From NCBI GenBank assembly GCA_021163245.1, contig JAGGXB010000067.1, positions 1-34,111 of the forward strand: a stretch of DNA of 34,111 nucleotides, given 5' to 3'. The stretch is from Thermoproteales archaeon (GTDB lineage: Archaea > Thermoproteota > Thermoprotei > Thermofilales > Thermofilaceae). The translations under genes were made by a program, and so were the position numbers. The notes below the pieces were generated by a model. It was not told where the DNA came from, did no database searches, and was given only the letters and a program-made list of their open reading frames with translations. Shown here piece by piece: positions 7,084 to 15,337 of this stretch (within the stretch, counting starts at the first letter, position 1; every line of letters starts with the position of its first letter).

Positions 7084-8193
7084 ATGCATTTACATAACCT
7101 TAGAAAAAACATAGATAAAAACGACATGTATTCACTACTTGTAAATTTTCCTTCAGAACTAGAGAAATCATTCAAAGAATATGAAAAAATTAATATTCCT
7201 GAAACATTAAAGATTAGAGGCAAGATTAAAAATATCTCTGAAATAAGAAACGTTGTAATAATTGGGATGGGAGGTTCTGCTATAGGTGGAGATATAATTA
7301 TATCCTATCTCTATAAAAAGATTAAGATTCCTATATTTCTAATAAGAGATTATGTTTTACCAGGATTTATTAATAACCATACATTATTAGTAGGAGTTAG
7401 CTATTCAGGAAACACTGATGAGACTCTCTTAGCTTTTCTTGAAGGAATTAAACTCGGTGCATATCCGATAATAATTACTTCAGATGGTCTATTCGAGAAA
7501 ATTTCTGACAAAATAAACGTTCCAATATTCAAACTTCCTATAGGTAGACCTCCACGTACATCAACAGCCTATATGTTATCTGCTTTGTTACACGTTTTAG
7601 AAAAAAGTAACGTGGTCTCACTCGATCGAGATGAAATATATTCAACATTTTATTTCCTAAAAAAGATAATTGAAAGGTATTCTAGTTTAGAAGAAAATAC
7701 ATTACCGGTACAACTCGCTTTAACCATCAAAGATAAAATACCATTGATCTATACCTACAAGCCATATACACCTATTGGTTATAGATTTAAAACACAGCTA
7801 AACGAGAATGCCAAATATCATGCTTTCTTTGGAGAATTTCCGGAAGTTGATCATAATGAAATCATGGGATGGGAAAACGAAACAAATAAGGATTACATCC
7901 CTATATTTCTTGAAGGCAGGTTCGGTGAAGAAAGCACAAAAACTATGATGAAATACTGGAAAATTCTTTTTGATCATAAAGATATTAAGTATATTACCTT
8001 AAAAGGTATAGGAAAAAACATACTTGCTGATATGCTATATTTACTTCTAACTGGAGACTTTACGTCATACATACTGGCTTTACTAGAAAAAATAGATCCT
8101 ACACCTGTCACAACTATTACTGGTCTTAAAGACTATCTAACAAAAAACACATCTTTAAGACAAAGAGTTCTTGAAGAAATGAAAAACTTATAA
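7084..8193 (+). CDS. Bifunctional phosphoglucose/phosphomannose isomerase
   Basis: This is the archaeal SIS-domain isomerase that interconverts fructose-6-phosphate with both glucose-6-phosphate and mannose-6-phosphate, supplying central sugar metabolism and glycan precursors. The first SIS domain opens with VVIIGMGGSAIGGD (residues 57-70). The phosphate-binding loop is GVSYSGNTDET (about 104-114), and GRPPRTS (154-160) precedes the domain link. The second domain carries the family block EFPEVDHNEIMGWE. At 369 aa it is slightly longer than usual. It is the last gene of the HDAC/DUF72 operon. Its stop region overlaps the convergent hisS end by six bases. No RBS is obvious; the ATG lies only five bases after the preceding stop, which suggests re-initiation. 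Confidence 0.92.
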   Translation: MHLHNLRKNIDKNDMYSLLVNFPSELEKSFKEYEKINIPETLKIRGKIKNISEIRNVVIIGMGGSAIGGDIIISYLYKKIKIPIFLIRDYVLPGFINNHTLLVGVSYSGNTDETLLAFLEGIKLGAYPIIITSDGLFEKISDKINVPIFKLPIGRPPRTSTAYMLSALLHVLEKSNVVSLDRDEIYSTFYFLKKIIERYSSLEENTLPVQLALTIKDKIPLIYTYKPYTPIGYRFKTQLNENAKYHAFFGEFPEVDHNEIMGWENETNKDYIPIFLEGRFGEESTKTMMKYWKILFDHKDIKYITLKGIGKNILADMLYLLLTGDFTSYILALLEKIDPTPVTTITGLKDYLTKNTSLRQRVLEEMKNL

Positions 8194-9489
8194 AACTCTA
8201 GTAATTATTTCTGACATAGAGAGTTTTTCTTCCTTCCATTCCTTAAGATCTCTCAAAGTATATTTTCCTTCTTTTATTTCTCGTTCACCAACTATTATAG
8301 CATATCTAATCTTCATTTTATCAGCATATTCCAAAGCAGATGAAATTCTCCGACCAGTAACGTCTAAAATTGTAGAGATTCCGTTCTCTCTCAATTTCTC
8401 TGCAATCCTTATTGCATCTATAATATATTTTGCTCTTAGCGGAATCACTATAACGTCACAAATATTATATTTTAAGGGAACAGGAGTTTTCAATTCATTG
8501 AGAGCCTCCATAACTCTTTCTACACCGATAGCCATCCCTGTGGCTGGAAAATCCCTTCCACCTATTAGACCAATTAAATTATCATATCGTCCTCCTCCAG
8601 CAACACTACCAATATCTGGAGCATCAACTACTTTAATCTCGAACACAAAACCAGTATAATACGCTAATCCTCTCACAATGGTAAAATCTATCTCAATTTC
8701 ATTTTCAGAAAGATTATAACCATTATAAAGCTCTTCAAGAATAATATCTAAGTTTTCTATTCCCTTAATACCCTCACTTATATTGGATAAATAGCCTCGA
8801 ACATTTTCTAACTTCTCATAATTACATCCTTTAATATTTAAAACCTTTAATAATTCTCTACCCTTTTCAAAAGATAAACCAACCTTACTTAGCTCACTTA
8901 TAACATATTTTCTCCCTCTCCTTTCCAACTTATCTAATATACGCATAGAATTATCTATTTTTTCATCCATAACACCAAAACTTCTCAATAAATATTCGAT
9001 TATTCTCCTGTCATTTATTTTAATTTTTATATTTTTTAATCCACAATTTTTAAGTGCTTGATATGCTACCATTATCACTTCAGCATCCGCACTAGGAGAA
9101 CTAACACCTATAAACTCAACACCAGCATGATAAAACTCTCTCAACCTTCCTTTTTGAGGCTCTTCATACCTCCATACAGGCTGAATATAATAAAATCTCA
9201 AAGGCTTAGGCATCATTGGATTAGAAGCAACTATACGAGCAATAGGCGTCGTCATCTCAAACCTTAAACCAAGTCTCCTCCCAGCCTTATCTTTAAACCA
9301 ATAAATTTGGTCCTTTACTTCCTCGCCTGCTTTTGCCTCTAATAACTCTAAATGTTCAAACGCAGGTGTCTGTACCTCTCCGTAACCATATCTTTCAAAT
9401 ATCTCTCTAATTTTCCTAAATATATATCTTCTAAAAAACATCTCTTCAGGTAAATAATCTCTTGTACCCCGAGGCGTTCTTAACTCCAT
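8188..9489 (-). CDS. hisS: Histidyl-tRNA synthetase
   Basis: This class II aminoacyl-tRNA synthetase attaches histidine to tRNA-His. The N-terminus RTPRGTRDYLPEEM is the family opening. Motif 2 surrounds RYEEPQKGRLREFYHAG, the histidine-specific block is RGLAYYTGFVFEI, and motif 3 is GMAIGVERVMEAL after GGGRYDNLIG. The C-terminal anticodon-binding domain begins about residue 330 (DVIVIPL). I start at the second ATG (9489) because GGAG at 9497-9500 is correctly spaced for it; the ATG at 9495 would be only one base from the site. That gives 433 aa. It follows the radical SAM gene by about 20 bases and is probably the last gene of that unit. Its end overlaps the convergent isomerase gene. Confidence 0.96.
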   Translation of the reverse strand: MELRTPRGTRDYLPEEMFFRRYIFRKIREIFERYGYGEVQTPAFEHLELLEAKAGEEVKDQIYWFKDKAGRRLGLRFEMTTPIARIVASNPMMPKPLRFYYIQPVWRYEEPQKGRLREFYHAGVEFIGVSSPSADAEVIMVAYQALKNCGLKNIKIKINDRRIIEYLLRSFGVMDEKIDNSMRILDKLERRGRKYVISELSKVGLSFEKGRELLKVLNIKGCNYEKLENVRGYLSNISEGIKGIENLDIILEELYNGYNLSENEIEIDFTIVRGLAYYTGFVFEIKVVDAPDIGSVAGGGRYDNLIGLIGGRDFPATGMAIGVERVMEALNELKTPVPLKYNICDVIVIPLRAKYIIDAIRIAEKLRENGISTILDVTGRRISSALEYADKMKIRYAIIVGEREIKEGKYTLRDLKEWKEEKLSMSEIITRVL

Positions 9490-9516
9490 ACACATTCTCC
9501 ATCTATTTAATAAATA

Positions 9517-10551
9517 CTAAATCTTTATCTCTCCAACATATATATTATCCTTATTTCTCAAGATCTTAACCTTTATAATCTTTCCTATTGGAATCTCCTT
9601 ATCGTTAACACCTACAATAGTTATGACTCTTTCTCCAGCAATACCTAACCATTGATTACGTAGCCAGCCTGGACCTATAACTTTAACCTTTATAGTTTGG
9701 AAACGTCTAAAAGGATTAGGTAACCTTTTAGTTTTTATTATATTAAAATCCTTCGGACTTAACACAAGTTTTACTCCGAACTCCTTTTCCCATTCTCTTA
9801 ACTTTTCATAGAAAGCATACCAGCTCAGTTCTCTAACACCTTTAACTTTCCTCCCATATTTATGAACCTCATATTTTTGTATTCCCAACGGAGGCCAACG
9901 TTTCCCAGCACCAATCTTTAAAGCGAATTCTATTATCCTTGGTATTTCATCATCATTTATTCCAGGTATCCATACTGGAGCAATAATAATATCCATATTA
10001 AGACTCTGAGCCACATATTTAGCAAAATCCTTTATTTTTTCGACATCATACCATTTTGTACCAGCTAAATATTTAGCCATGTTTTTATCCAAAGCATCAA
10101 TAGAAAGATTCAATCTAGATAATTTGGCATCATCAAGTGCATCAAGCAACTTCTGAGATAGTAGTGCTCCATGAGTCTCTATCGATACTGTCTTAACAAC
10201 AGGTATTTTAGATAATTCTCTAACCAACTCAACAAGATAGGGATAAGTAAAGGGATCACCAACAGCGTCAAGATGTATCTGAATATCATTCACACTCTTT
10301 AATTTAATAACATACCGAATCCATTCAAGCAAGTAATCTAAATCAACCATAAATTCAGTCATACGGTTTCTAGATCTCGGACCCGCATCAACAGAACAAA
10401 AAATACATGATAACGCACAAAAAGATGTAGCCCTTATTTGTAAAAGATTAGTTCCTCTATCAATTATACCAAAAGCTATATGACCAATCAAAGGAATATC
10501 ATCTTCTATTTTAAAAAAAAATTTGTTATTGGAATATTTCCATATCTTCAT
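9517..10551 (-). CDS. Radical SAM protein, archaeal COG2100-like
   Basis: A radical SAM domain (about residues 35-250) carries the cluster motif C45-x3-C49-x2-C52 in SFCALSCIFC. It is followed by VDAGPRSR, the strand IQIHLDAVGDP and TVSIETHGA. The arrangement fits the archaeal family COG2100 of predicted Fe-S oxidoreductases, whose reaction is unknown. About 60 C-terminal residues (from VKVIGPGWLRNQW to the end) look like a small beta-barrel of TRAM/OB type, hinting at RNA binding; this is inference. The start codon lies inside the end of the surface-protein gene, a 26-base overlap in another frame, so the two should be translationally coupled. hisS follows. Its place next to a tRNA synthetase would fit RNA modification but does not prove it. 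Confidence 0.85.
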   Translation of the reverse strand: MKIWKYSNNKFFFKIEDDIPLIGHIAFGIIDRGTNLLQIRATSFCALSCIFCSVDAGPRSRNRMTEFMVDLDYLLEWIRYVIKLKSVNDIQIHLDAVGDPFTYPYLVELVRELSKIPVVKTVSIETHGALLSQKLLDALDDAKLSRLNLSIDALDKNMAKYLAGTKWYDVEKIKDFAKYVAQSLNMDIIIAPVWIPGINDDEIPRIIEFALKIGAGKRWPPLGIQKYEVHKYGRKVKGVRELSWYAFYEKLREWEKEFGVKLVLSPKDFNIIKTKRLPNPFRRFQTIKVKVIGPGWLRNQWLGIAGERVITIVGVNDKEIPIGKIIKVKILRNKDNIYVGEIKI

Positions 10552-12805
10552 CTTCTTCCTCTTTCTTATGATAAAAAAGTTCTTCTAGAAAATCTTTGAG
10601 ATGCCTATAAAATCCTCTTATACCACTATACTCAAACTCTTCTAATTCTGTCTCTTTAGTCTTTCTAGCAGGCTTCACTAACCTTTCATCAAATATATGA
10701 GATACCTCTCTTTTATACGATAACTTTCTATAGACAACCACGATACCGAATATTCCCCCTAACAAAATTATTAAAAACACAAGGGACTCAAGAAAAGAAA
10801 GTGCATAAAAAGGAGTATCAATAAAAACATCCATAAAATATTCTTTCTCTATTACCCCCTTTTCATCTTTTGGAACTATTAAGTCTGATATCCTTTTCCC
10901 TTTATACTCAAGTATTATCTTTAAATTTGATCCTTTAGGTAATGGAACTTGTAAAAGAAGAATATCTCCGCTTTCAAGTGATGTTGCGTTAAACTCCTTT
11001 ATCTTTATATTATTCATTTTTAGCATAGCATTCAGAAACACATCTTTTAGCGGCGTATTAAACCATCCATAAACCTTCAAGTGTATATCGTATACTTCAA
11101 CTTTGATAACTTTAGTCAAATTCATCCCTCTAGCAATTCTAATAATTTCATTATAGACTTGTACTTCTTTCCAGTAAATCGTTATTTTATAGTCTCCAAT
11201 CGTTGCATGCCTAAATTCACATATTCCATCATTATTAGATCTAAGCTCGATTAGATTGTTAGTTGGTGTTAATATCTTTACAGATGTATTAGACAAACTC
11301 ATCTTATTCATATCTATAATTTTGAAAGTTACATCAAATAGAGGAACATATACTTTAATATCTCTCGTATTATTTAATATTTCAACCCTTGTATAATTAA
11401 GAATTTTATTCTTCCATTTTACTCTTACATAATATTCACTACCTATAGGAATCTGATACATCTCAATCTTAATCTCCGGCATCTCTTCTTGAGCCGTATA
11501 ACTATCTATTAATATACCATCCTTTTTATAAAAGAACGAAACCTCAATTTCTTGTGGAAGCGTATCTGAAAATTCTGGTAGAATTGTTATTGTTAAAGTC
11601 TTTAAAGGTACCTTAATTACATATAATCCCTTAGTTGTAATCTGCTCACTCAATGATATTGTAATTATTTCATTCCAGGAAAACCTTATATAATATGTTC
11701 CTCCAATAACATTTTCAAGTTCTACTATACCTAAAGCATTGGTTTGGACATGGAAGGTTTTTAATGGTGATTGAATCGTCATATTATATTTTTGTAACAA
11801 ATTACCATCTAGATCAACAAATCTAAATTTCAGAAAAGAAATGATATTCGTATATACATAAATATCTTTATTATTCAAATTAATCATAAAATCTTGTTTC
11901 AGTATTCTCTTACCTTCTTTATAGATACTAACAATATATTTACCATAAGGTACACCTGAAAATTCTATAATGTTCGAGGATGATAAATAAACTTCCTTAA
12001 GAATATGTTCTTCATCTTCCATCTGAAGTTCAATTCGTGCTTTAACATCATCCATAATAAGAGGTTCACCCGATACCTTGAAAAATCTAAAGATAACTCT
12101 ATGAGCAACCGGAACTTTAGCAATAATGTTCTTGCCACATTTTACTGTTACAGAGGTAGTGACATTTATTTCACTAGAATTAAATACATAGTTGAGAGCT
12201 CCCTCTTTTGTGTTAAACGTATATATAACCTGGTAAAATGAATATTCACCTAAAGGAAGATAAATATCTGTATCTCTTTGAAATGAATAAAGTACGTTAT
12301 CTCTAATTGATTTAAGTTTACCACTAAAAGCTTTTAATGTTACACCTTCATCATCTATTATATTTATACGAATCTTAGTTATATTGACATTTGCCTCTAT
12401 CAAAAAGTTAGTTGAATTTTCTTCTACTTTGATGTCCTTTTGATAAACTATCAATTCTTCTTTCTGAGGGTTTTTATAATTTATAAATAATGTATAGTTT
12501 CCCACAGCAACATTAGAAAGAGTACAATTCACACCAGCACATTCTTTGACTTTAGTATCATTTTCATAAAGTTTTACATATATTGGAAAATTATTAGGTA
12601 AAGGTAACCCTTTACATGTACGAGATATAACTGTTATATTTATAGTATGTGATCCTTGAAACAATGTATCTGAGTTCTTTTCTCTATATAGGGCACCAAT
12701 ATTTTCTGTAAAAATATATATCGACAATAAACTAATAAGTATAATGAATACTACTATATATTTATGTTTCATTTGAGTTAACAATGAAAGATCATTTATC
12801 GACAT
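10526..12805 (-). CDS. Large membrane-anchored surface protein with repeated beta-sandwich domains
   Basis: This 759-residue protein has a hydrophobic N-terminal segment (about residues 15-32, signal or anchor). A long extracellular part follows, with many N-x-S/T sites. One membrane helix near the end (about 671-692, VFLIILLGGIFGIVVVY) leads to a charged cytoplasmic tail of about 67 residues. The extracellular part is built from about seven units of roughly 80-90 residues with the pattern 'V/F-D-x-x-G-x-x-L ... G-x-Y-x-I ... W', for example VDLDGNLL / GTYYIRFSW and NNDGICEF / GDYKITIYW. This resembles the carboxypeptidase-regulatory / transthyretin-like fold common in archaeal cell-surface proteins. 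The specific role is unknown. M12 (12772) is an alternative start; a TATA box (CTATATAAATA) lies about ten bases before M1. It overlaps the radical SAM gene by 26 bases. Confidence 0.82.
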   Translation of the reverse strand: MSINDLSLLTQMKHKYIVVFIILISLLSIYIFTENIGALYREKNSDTLFQGSHTINITVISRTCKGLPLPNNFPIYVKLYENDTKVKECAGVNCTLSNVAVGNYTLFINYKNPQKEELIVYQKDIKVEENSTNFLIEANVNITKIRINIIDDEGVTLKAFSGKLKSIRDNVLYSFQRDTDIYLPLGEYSFYQVIYTFNTKEGALNYVFNSSEINVTTSVTVKCGKNIIAKVPVAHRVIFRFFKVSGEPLIMDDVKARIELQMEDEEHILKEVYLSSSNIIEFSGVPYGKYIVSIYKEGKRILKQDFMINLNNKDIYVYTNIISFLKFRFVDLDGNLLQKYNMTIQSPLKTFHVQTNALGIVELENVIGGTYYIRFSWNEIITISLSEQITTKGLYVIKVPLKTLTITILPEFSDTLPQEIEVSFFYKKDGILIDSYTAQEEMPEIKIEMYQIPIGSEYYVRVKWKNKILNYTRVEILNNTRDIKVYVPLFDVTFKIIDMNKMSLSNTSVKILTPTNNLIELRSNNDGICEFRHATIGDYKITIYWKEVQVYNEIIRIARGMNLTKVIKVEVYDIHLKVYGWFNTPLKDVFLNAMLKMNNIKIKEFNATSLESGDILLLQVPLPKGSNLKIILEYKGKRISDLIVPKDEKGVIEKEYFMDVFIDTPFYALSFLESLVFLIILLGGIFGIVVVYRKLSYKREVSHIFDERLVKPARKTKETELEEFEYSGIRGFYRHLKDFLEELFYHKKEEEDEDMEIFQ

Positions 12806-13003
12806 TTGTAGTATTTATATAGTTTACGTCTTATATAAATCATGCTTTCAGCTTCAGTTAAAAATAAAATCAAGATATGTCGAAATAATAGCAATTTATT
12901 GAGTATTTTAGACTTTCATTTTTCAAATATTAAAATATAATAAAGCATAGTGAAAAATATTTAAAGAAATAATGAAAATATATATAGTAAATAGGGATCG
13001 TTA
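12806..13003. promoter_or_regulatory. Divergent promoter region, surface protein / AbrB gene
   Basis: About 200 AT-rich bases lie between divergent genes. For the minus-strand gene two TATA-like boxes are readable, TTATATAA at about 12833-12840 and TATATAAA near 12815-12822. For the plus-strand gene ATATATATAG at about 12978-12987 lies about 20 bases before the ATG at 13004, consistent with a leaderless transcript. No ORF or RNA gene is evident. Confidence 0.5.
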
Positions 13004-13312
13004 ATGCAAGAAAAAAAGAAAAGAGGAGTAAAAGGACTAAATATAACAAAACTTCCATATGAAGTAAAAGTTTACATGAACAACCAAGTATTAATACCAG
13101 CTCAACTTATTAGAAGTCTTGGACTTACAGATGCTACTTATTCGAGAATTAAATTTAAATATCGTGATAAAACATTTGAGATCGAGGTTAAACTTTTAAG
13201 AACAAAATATACTGATTCTCGTCAATTTACAATTCCTAAGGAAATAAGAACAAAGATTAGATTATTACCCGGAAATACCATAAAAATTTTGGATATCCAA
13301 AAAATTAAATAA
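13004..13312 (+). CDS. Tandem AbrB/SpoVT-type DNA-binding protein, 102 aa
   Basis: Two copies of the swapped-hairpin AbrB motif are visible: NQVLIPAQLIRSLGL (about residues 27-41) and RQFTIPKEIRTKIRLLPGNT (about 73-92). The second is a textbook match. Each has the strand, 'IPxxIR' and loop pattern of AbrB/MazE half-domains, so one chain may form the whole fold that usually needs two. A basic N-terminus (EKKKRGVKG) should help bind DNA. The likely role is transcriptional regulation; no toxin gene is adjacent, so it is not an obvious antitoxin. The ATG at 13004 is close to a TATA box and has no clear ribosome site. The stop codon lies one base before the terminal stem of the box C/D RNA downstream, so both may come from one transcript. 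Confidence 0.75.
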   Translation: MQEKKKRGVKGLNITKLPYEVKVYMNNQVLIPAQLIRSLGLTDATYSRIKFKYRDKTFEIEVKLLRTKYTDSRQFTIPKEIRTKIRLLPGNTIKILDIQKIK

Positions 13313-13376
13313 ATGTGCCCGATGATAATGGTACAAAGCTCTGAAAATGATGAAACCGCTACACAATGAGGGCATG
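13313..13376 (+). ncRNA. Box C/D guide sRNA with terminal stem
   Basis: The elements are: 5' stem strand TGTGCCC (13314-13320), box C GATGA (13321-13325, first two consensus bases off), a 15-nt spacer with guide (13326-13340), box D' CTGA (13341-13344), box C' ATGATGA (13347-13353, perfect), a 12-nt guide AACCGCTACACA (13354-13365), box D ATGA (13366-13369, variant of CTGA) and 3' stem strand GGGCATG (13370-13376). The stem closes directly on boxes C and D, as a kink-turn needs. The order, spacing and stem strongly support an archaeal 2'-O-methylation guide. The second guide would pair with UGUGUAGCGGUU; the target is unassigned. Whether it is made from its own promoter or from the tandem-AbrB transcript is unclear. 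Confidence 0.82.
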
Positions 13377-13482
13377 CATAAAGATATCTCCTATCTATTA
13401 TTTATGAAATACAAATATTTTTTAATGAAAACATTTAATCATAGCTATTCAACTATTAACCTAGCATATAAAGTGAAAAATT

Positions 13483-13923
13483 ATGTCTACAAAAAACATT
13501 ATAGAAGAAATAAATGCTGAAATTAAAAAACTTTATGAAAAATATAATAATGCACTATCAAACAACGAGTATGATATCGCTTTAAGTATTGGAATCGAAA
13601 TTATTGAAAAGTTGCTGGATACAACTAATACATATGTCATCGCAAATCTTTCTAATCCATATGTAAAGGAAGTAGCACAAGGAATTATTTCATATCATGA
13701 AAAAACATTAGCTTTTGTTAAAGGTACACAGGAAGCTTTAAAAACTATGCCACCAATCTATTCTTTTGATGCTAAGGAAAAAGCCATCGAATCTTTAACT
13801 TCGAGTATTAATGGATTATTTAGTTTTCTTCTCGGTTCTTTAATAATACTAGCAGATATTCTCTCAACAAATAATAAAAACAAGTCCAGAGAAGATAAAA
13901 ATACTATTCCTAGAGTCGTCTAA
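13483..13923 (+). CDS. Unknown helical protein, 146 aa
   Basis: The product is not recognised. It begins MSTKNIIEEINAEIKKLYEKY, a charged amphipathic helix, and is helical nearly throughout. Near the C-terminus LFSFLLGSLIILADIL (about residues 111-126) is hydrophobic enough for a membrane helix or a buried helix, followed by a polar tail rich in N and K. Such a layout would suit a tail-anchored protein. No cysteine or enzymatic motif is present. Just upstream are an AT-rich spacer and the box C/D RNA. Its last four bases overlap the convergent serS gene. Confidence 0.6.
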   Translation: MSTKNIIEEINAEIKKLYEKYNNALSNNEYDIALSIGIEIIEKLLDTTNTYVIANLSNPYVKEVAQGIISYHEKTLAFVKGTQEALKTMPPIYSFDAKEKAIESLTSSINGLFSFLLGSLIILADILSTNNKNKSREDKNTIPRVV

Positions 13924-15275
13924 TCTAATACAAGAACATTTAATAAATCCGAGTAAGATTCTAGATATCCCTTTAAAACCTTAGGAACCCTAATTTTTTT
14001 CTCTTCTGGAACATAATAGTTTTCAATTATAGCTGTTAATGCACGTGTAGTAGCAATTGCCGTACTGTTTAATGTATGAACATATCCCTCACTTGGACCT
14101 CCACGTGACACAGAATAACGTATATTAAGTCTATATGATTGATAATCAGTAGTATTACTACATGAAACCATCTCTCTATACTTTCCTTGAGCTGGCATCC
14201 ATACTTCTAAATCATATTTCTTTGCTGCTACAGCACCTAAATCTCCAGAACAAATATTAACAATCCTATACGGTATCTCAAGTTCACGCCATATCTCCTC
14301 AGCATAGCCAATAAGTTTTTCATGCCATTCCCAAGACTCTTCAGGTAATGAATAAACAAATTGTTCAATTTTTATAAACTGATGTACACGAAATATTCCC
14401 TTTGTATCTTTTCCATGAGCGCCCGCCTCTTTTCTAAAACAGGGACTTATACCAGCATATAAAAGAGGAAGATCTTTTTTAGGTATAGTTTCGTTCATAT
14501 GTAAAGCAGCTAGTGGATGTTCAGCTGTTGCAATCAAATATAAATCCTCTTTTTCAATCTTATATATCATATCTTCAAAATCTTCGAAACTAATAACTCC
14601 CTCCAAGGGTTTTCTTCGAAGCATGAATGGCGGCTCTACTAAAACAAAACCCTTTCTCAACAAGAAATCTATAGCATATCTAATAAGAGCCATCTCCAAA
14701 AGAACTAAATCAGTGAAAAGATAAAAGAATCTAGCACCAGCAACTTGACCTGCTTTTCTTACATCTGCTAATCCTAGTTGCTCAACTAAATCAGCATGTC
14801 CAATGAAATTTTGATCAGTAACCTCATACTTAACATTGTATTTACCGTTCTCTTTTAAAAAGAGATCCAAAAACTTCTTTGAAACCTTCGGTTTACCCCA
14901 ATATCTTATTGGCCGATTTTCAGTTTCATCTCTTCCAACGGGTACACTTTCATGTATAATATTAGGTATACTTCTAAGAATCTTTTCTCTCTTTAGACTT
15001 AAATCGCTAAGTAACTTTTCTTTCTGCTTAATAATATTACTTAAAGTTCTAGCCTCTTTTACAGCTCGCCTATACTCATCGTCTTTAAGCCTTGGTATTT
15101 TCCGCGATACAATATTTAATTTATGCTTCATCTGATCTATTTCATTTTTAACTTTACGCCATTTATTATCAAGCTTGATAGCAATATCAATTATATTTTC
15201 ATCCTCAAATCTAGCTCTTTGAGACCATCTTAACTTTTCTGGATTATTTCTGAGATAATATAGTATGCTCCACAC
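13920..15275 (-). CDS. serS: Seryl-tRNA synthetase
   Basis: This class II enzyme charges tRNA-Ser. The N-terminal helical hairpin (about residues 25-95) is the coiled-coil arm that grips the long variable arm of tRNA-Ser. The catalytic core follows: LYLIATAEHPLAALH, motif 2 in CFRKEAGAHGKDTKGIFRVH, QFIKIEQFVY and motif 3 in GYVHTLNSTAIATTRALTAI. This is the standard bacterial/archaeal type, not the rare methanogen type. The start is a GTG at 15273-15275, supported by an AGGTG site nine bases upstream. At 451 aa it is normal in length. It is the last gene of the fen1-ligase-hydrolase unit, separated from it by about 60 AT-rich bases that could hold its own promoter. Confidence 0.96.
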   Translation of the reverse strand: MWSILYYLRNNPEKLRWSQRARFEDENIIDIAIKLDNKWRKVKNEIDQMKHKLNIVSRKIPRLKDDEYRRAVKEARTLSNIIKQKEKLLSDLSLKREKILRSIPNIIHESVPVGRDETENRPIRYWGKPKVSKKFLDLFLKENGKYNVKYEVTDQNFIGHADLVEQLGLADVRKAGQVAGARFFYLFTDLVLLEMALIRYAIDFLLRKGFVLVEPPFMLRRKPLEGVISFEDFEDMIYKIEKEDLYLIATAEHPLAALHMNETIPKKDLPLLYAGISPCFRKEAGAHGKDTKGIFRVHQFIKIEQFVYSLPEESWEWHEKLIGYAEEIWRELEIPYRIVNICSGDLGAVAAKKYDLEVWMPAQGKYREMVSCSNTTDYQSYRLNIRYSVSRGGPSEGYVHTLNSTAIATTRALTAIIENYYVPEEKKIRVPKVLKGYLESYSDLLNVLVLD

Positions 15276-15337
15276 TCTTTACAACACCTAAATATTGTAA
15301 ATATATTAAATACTAATAAATTGAGCAAATTATATTT

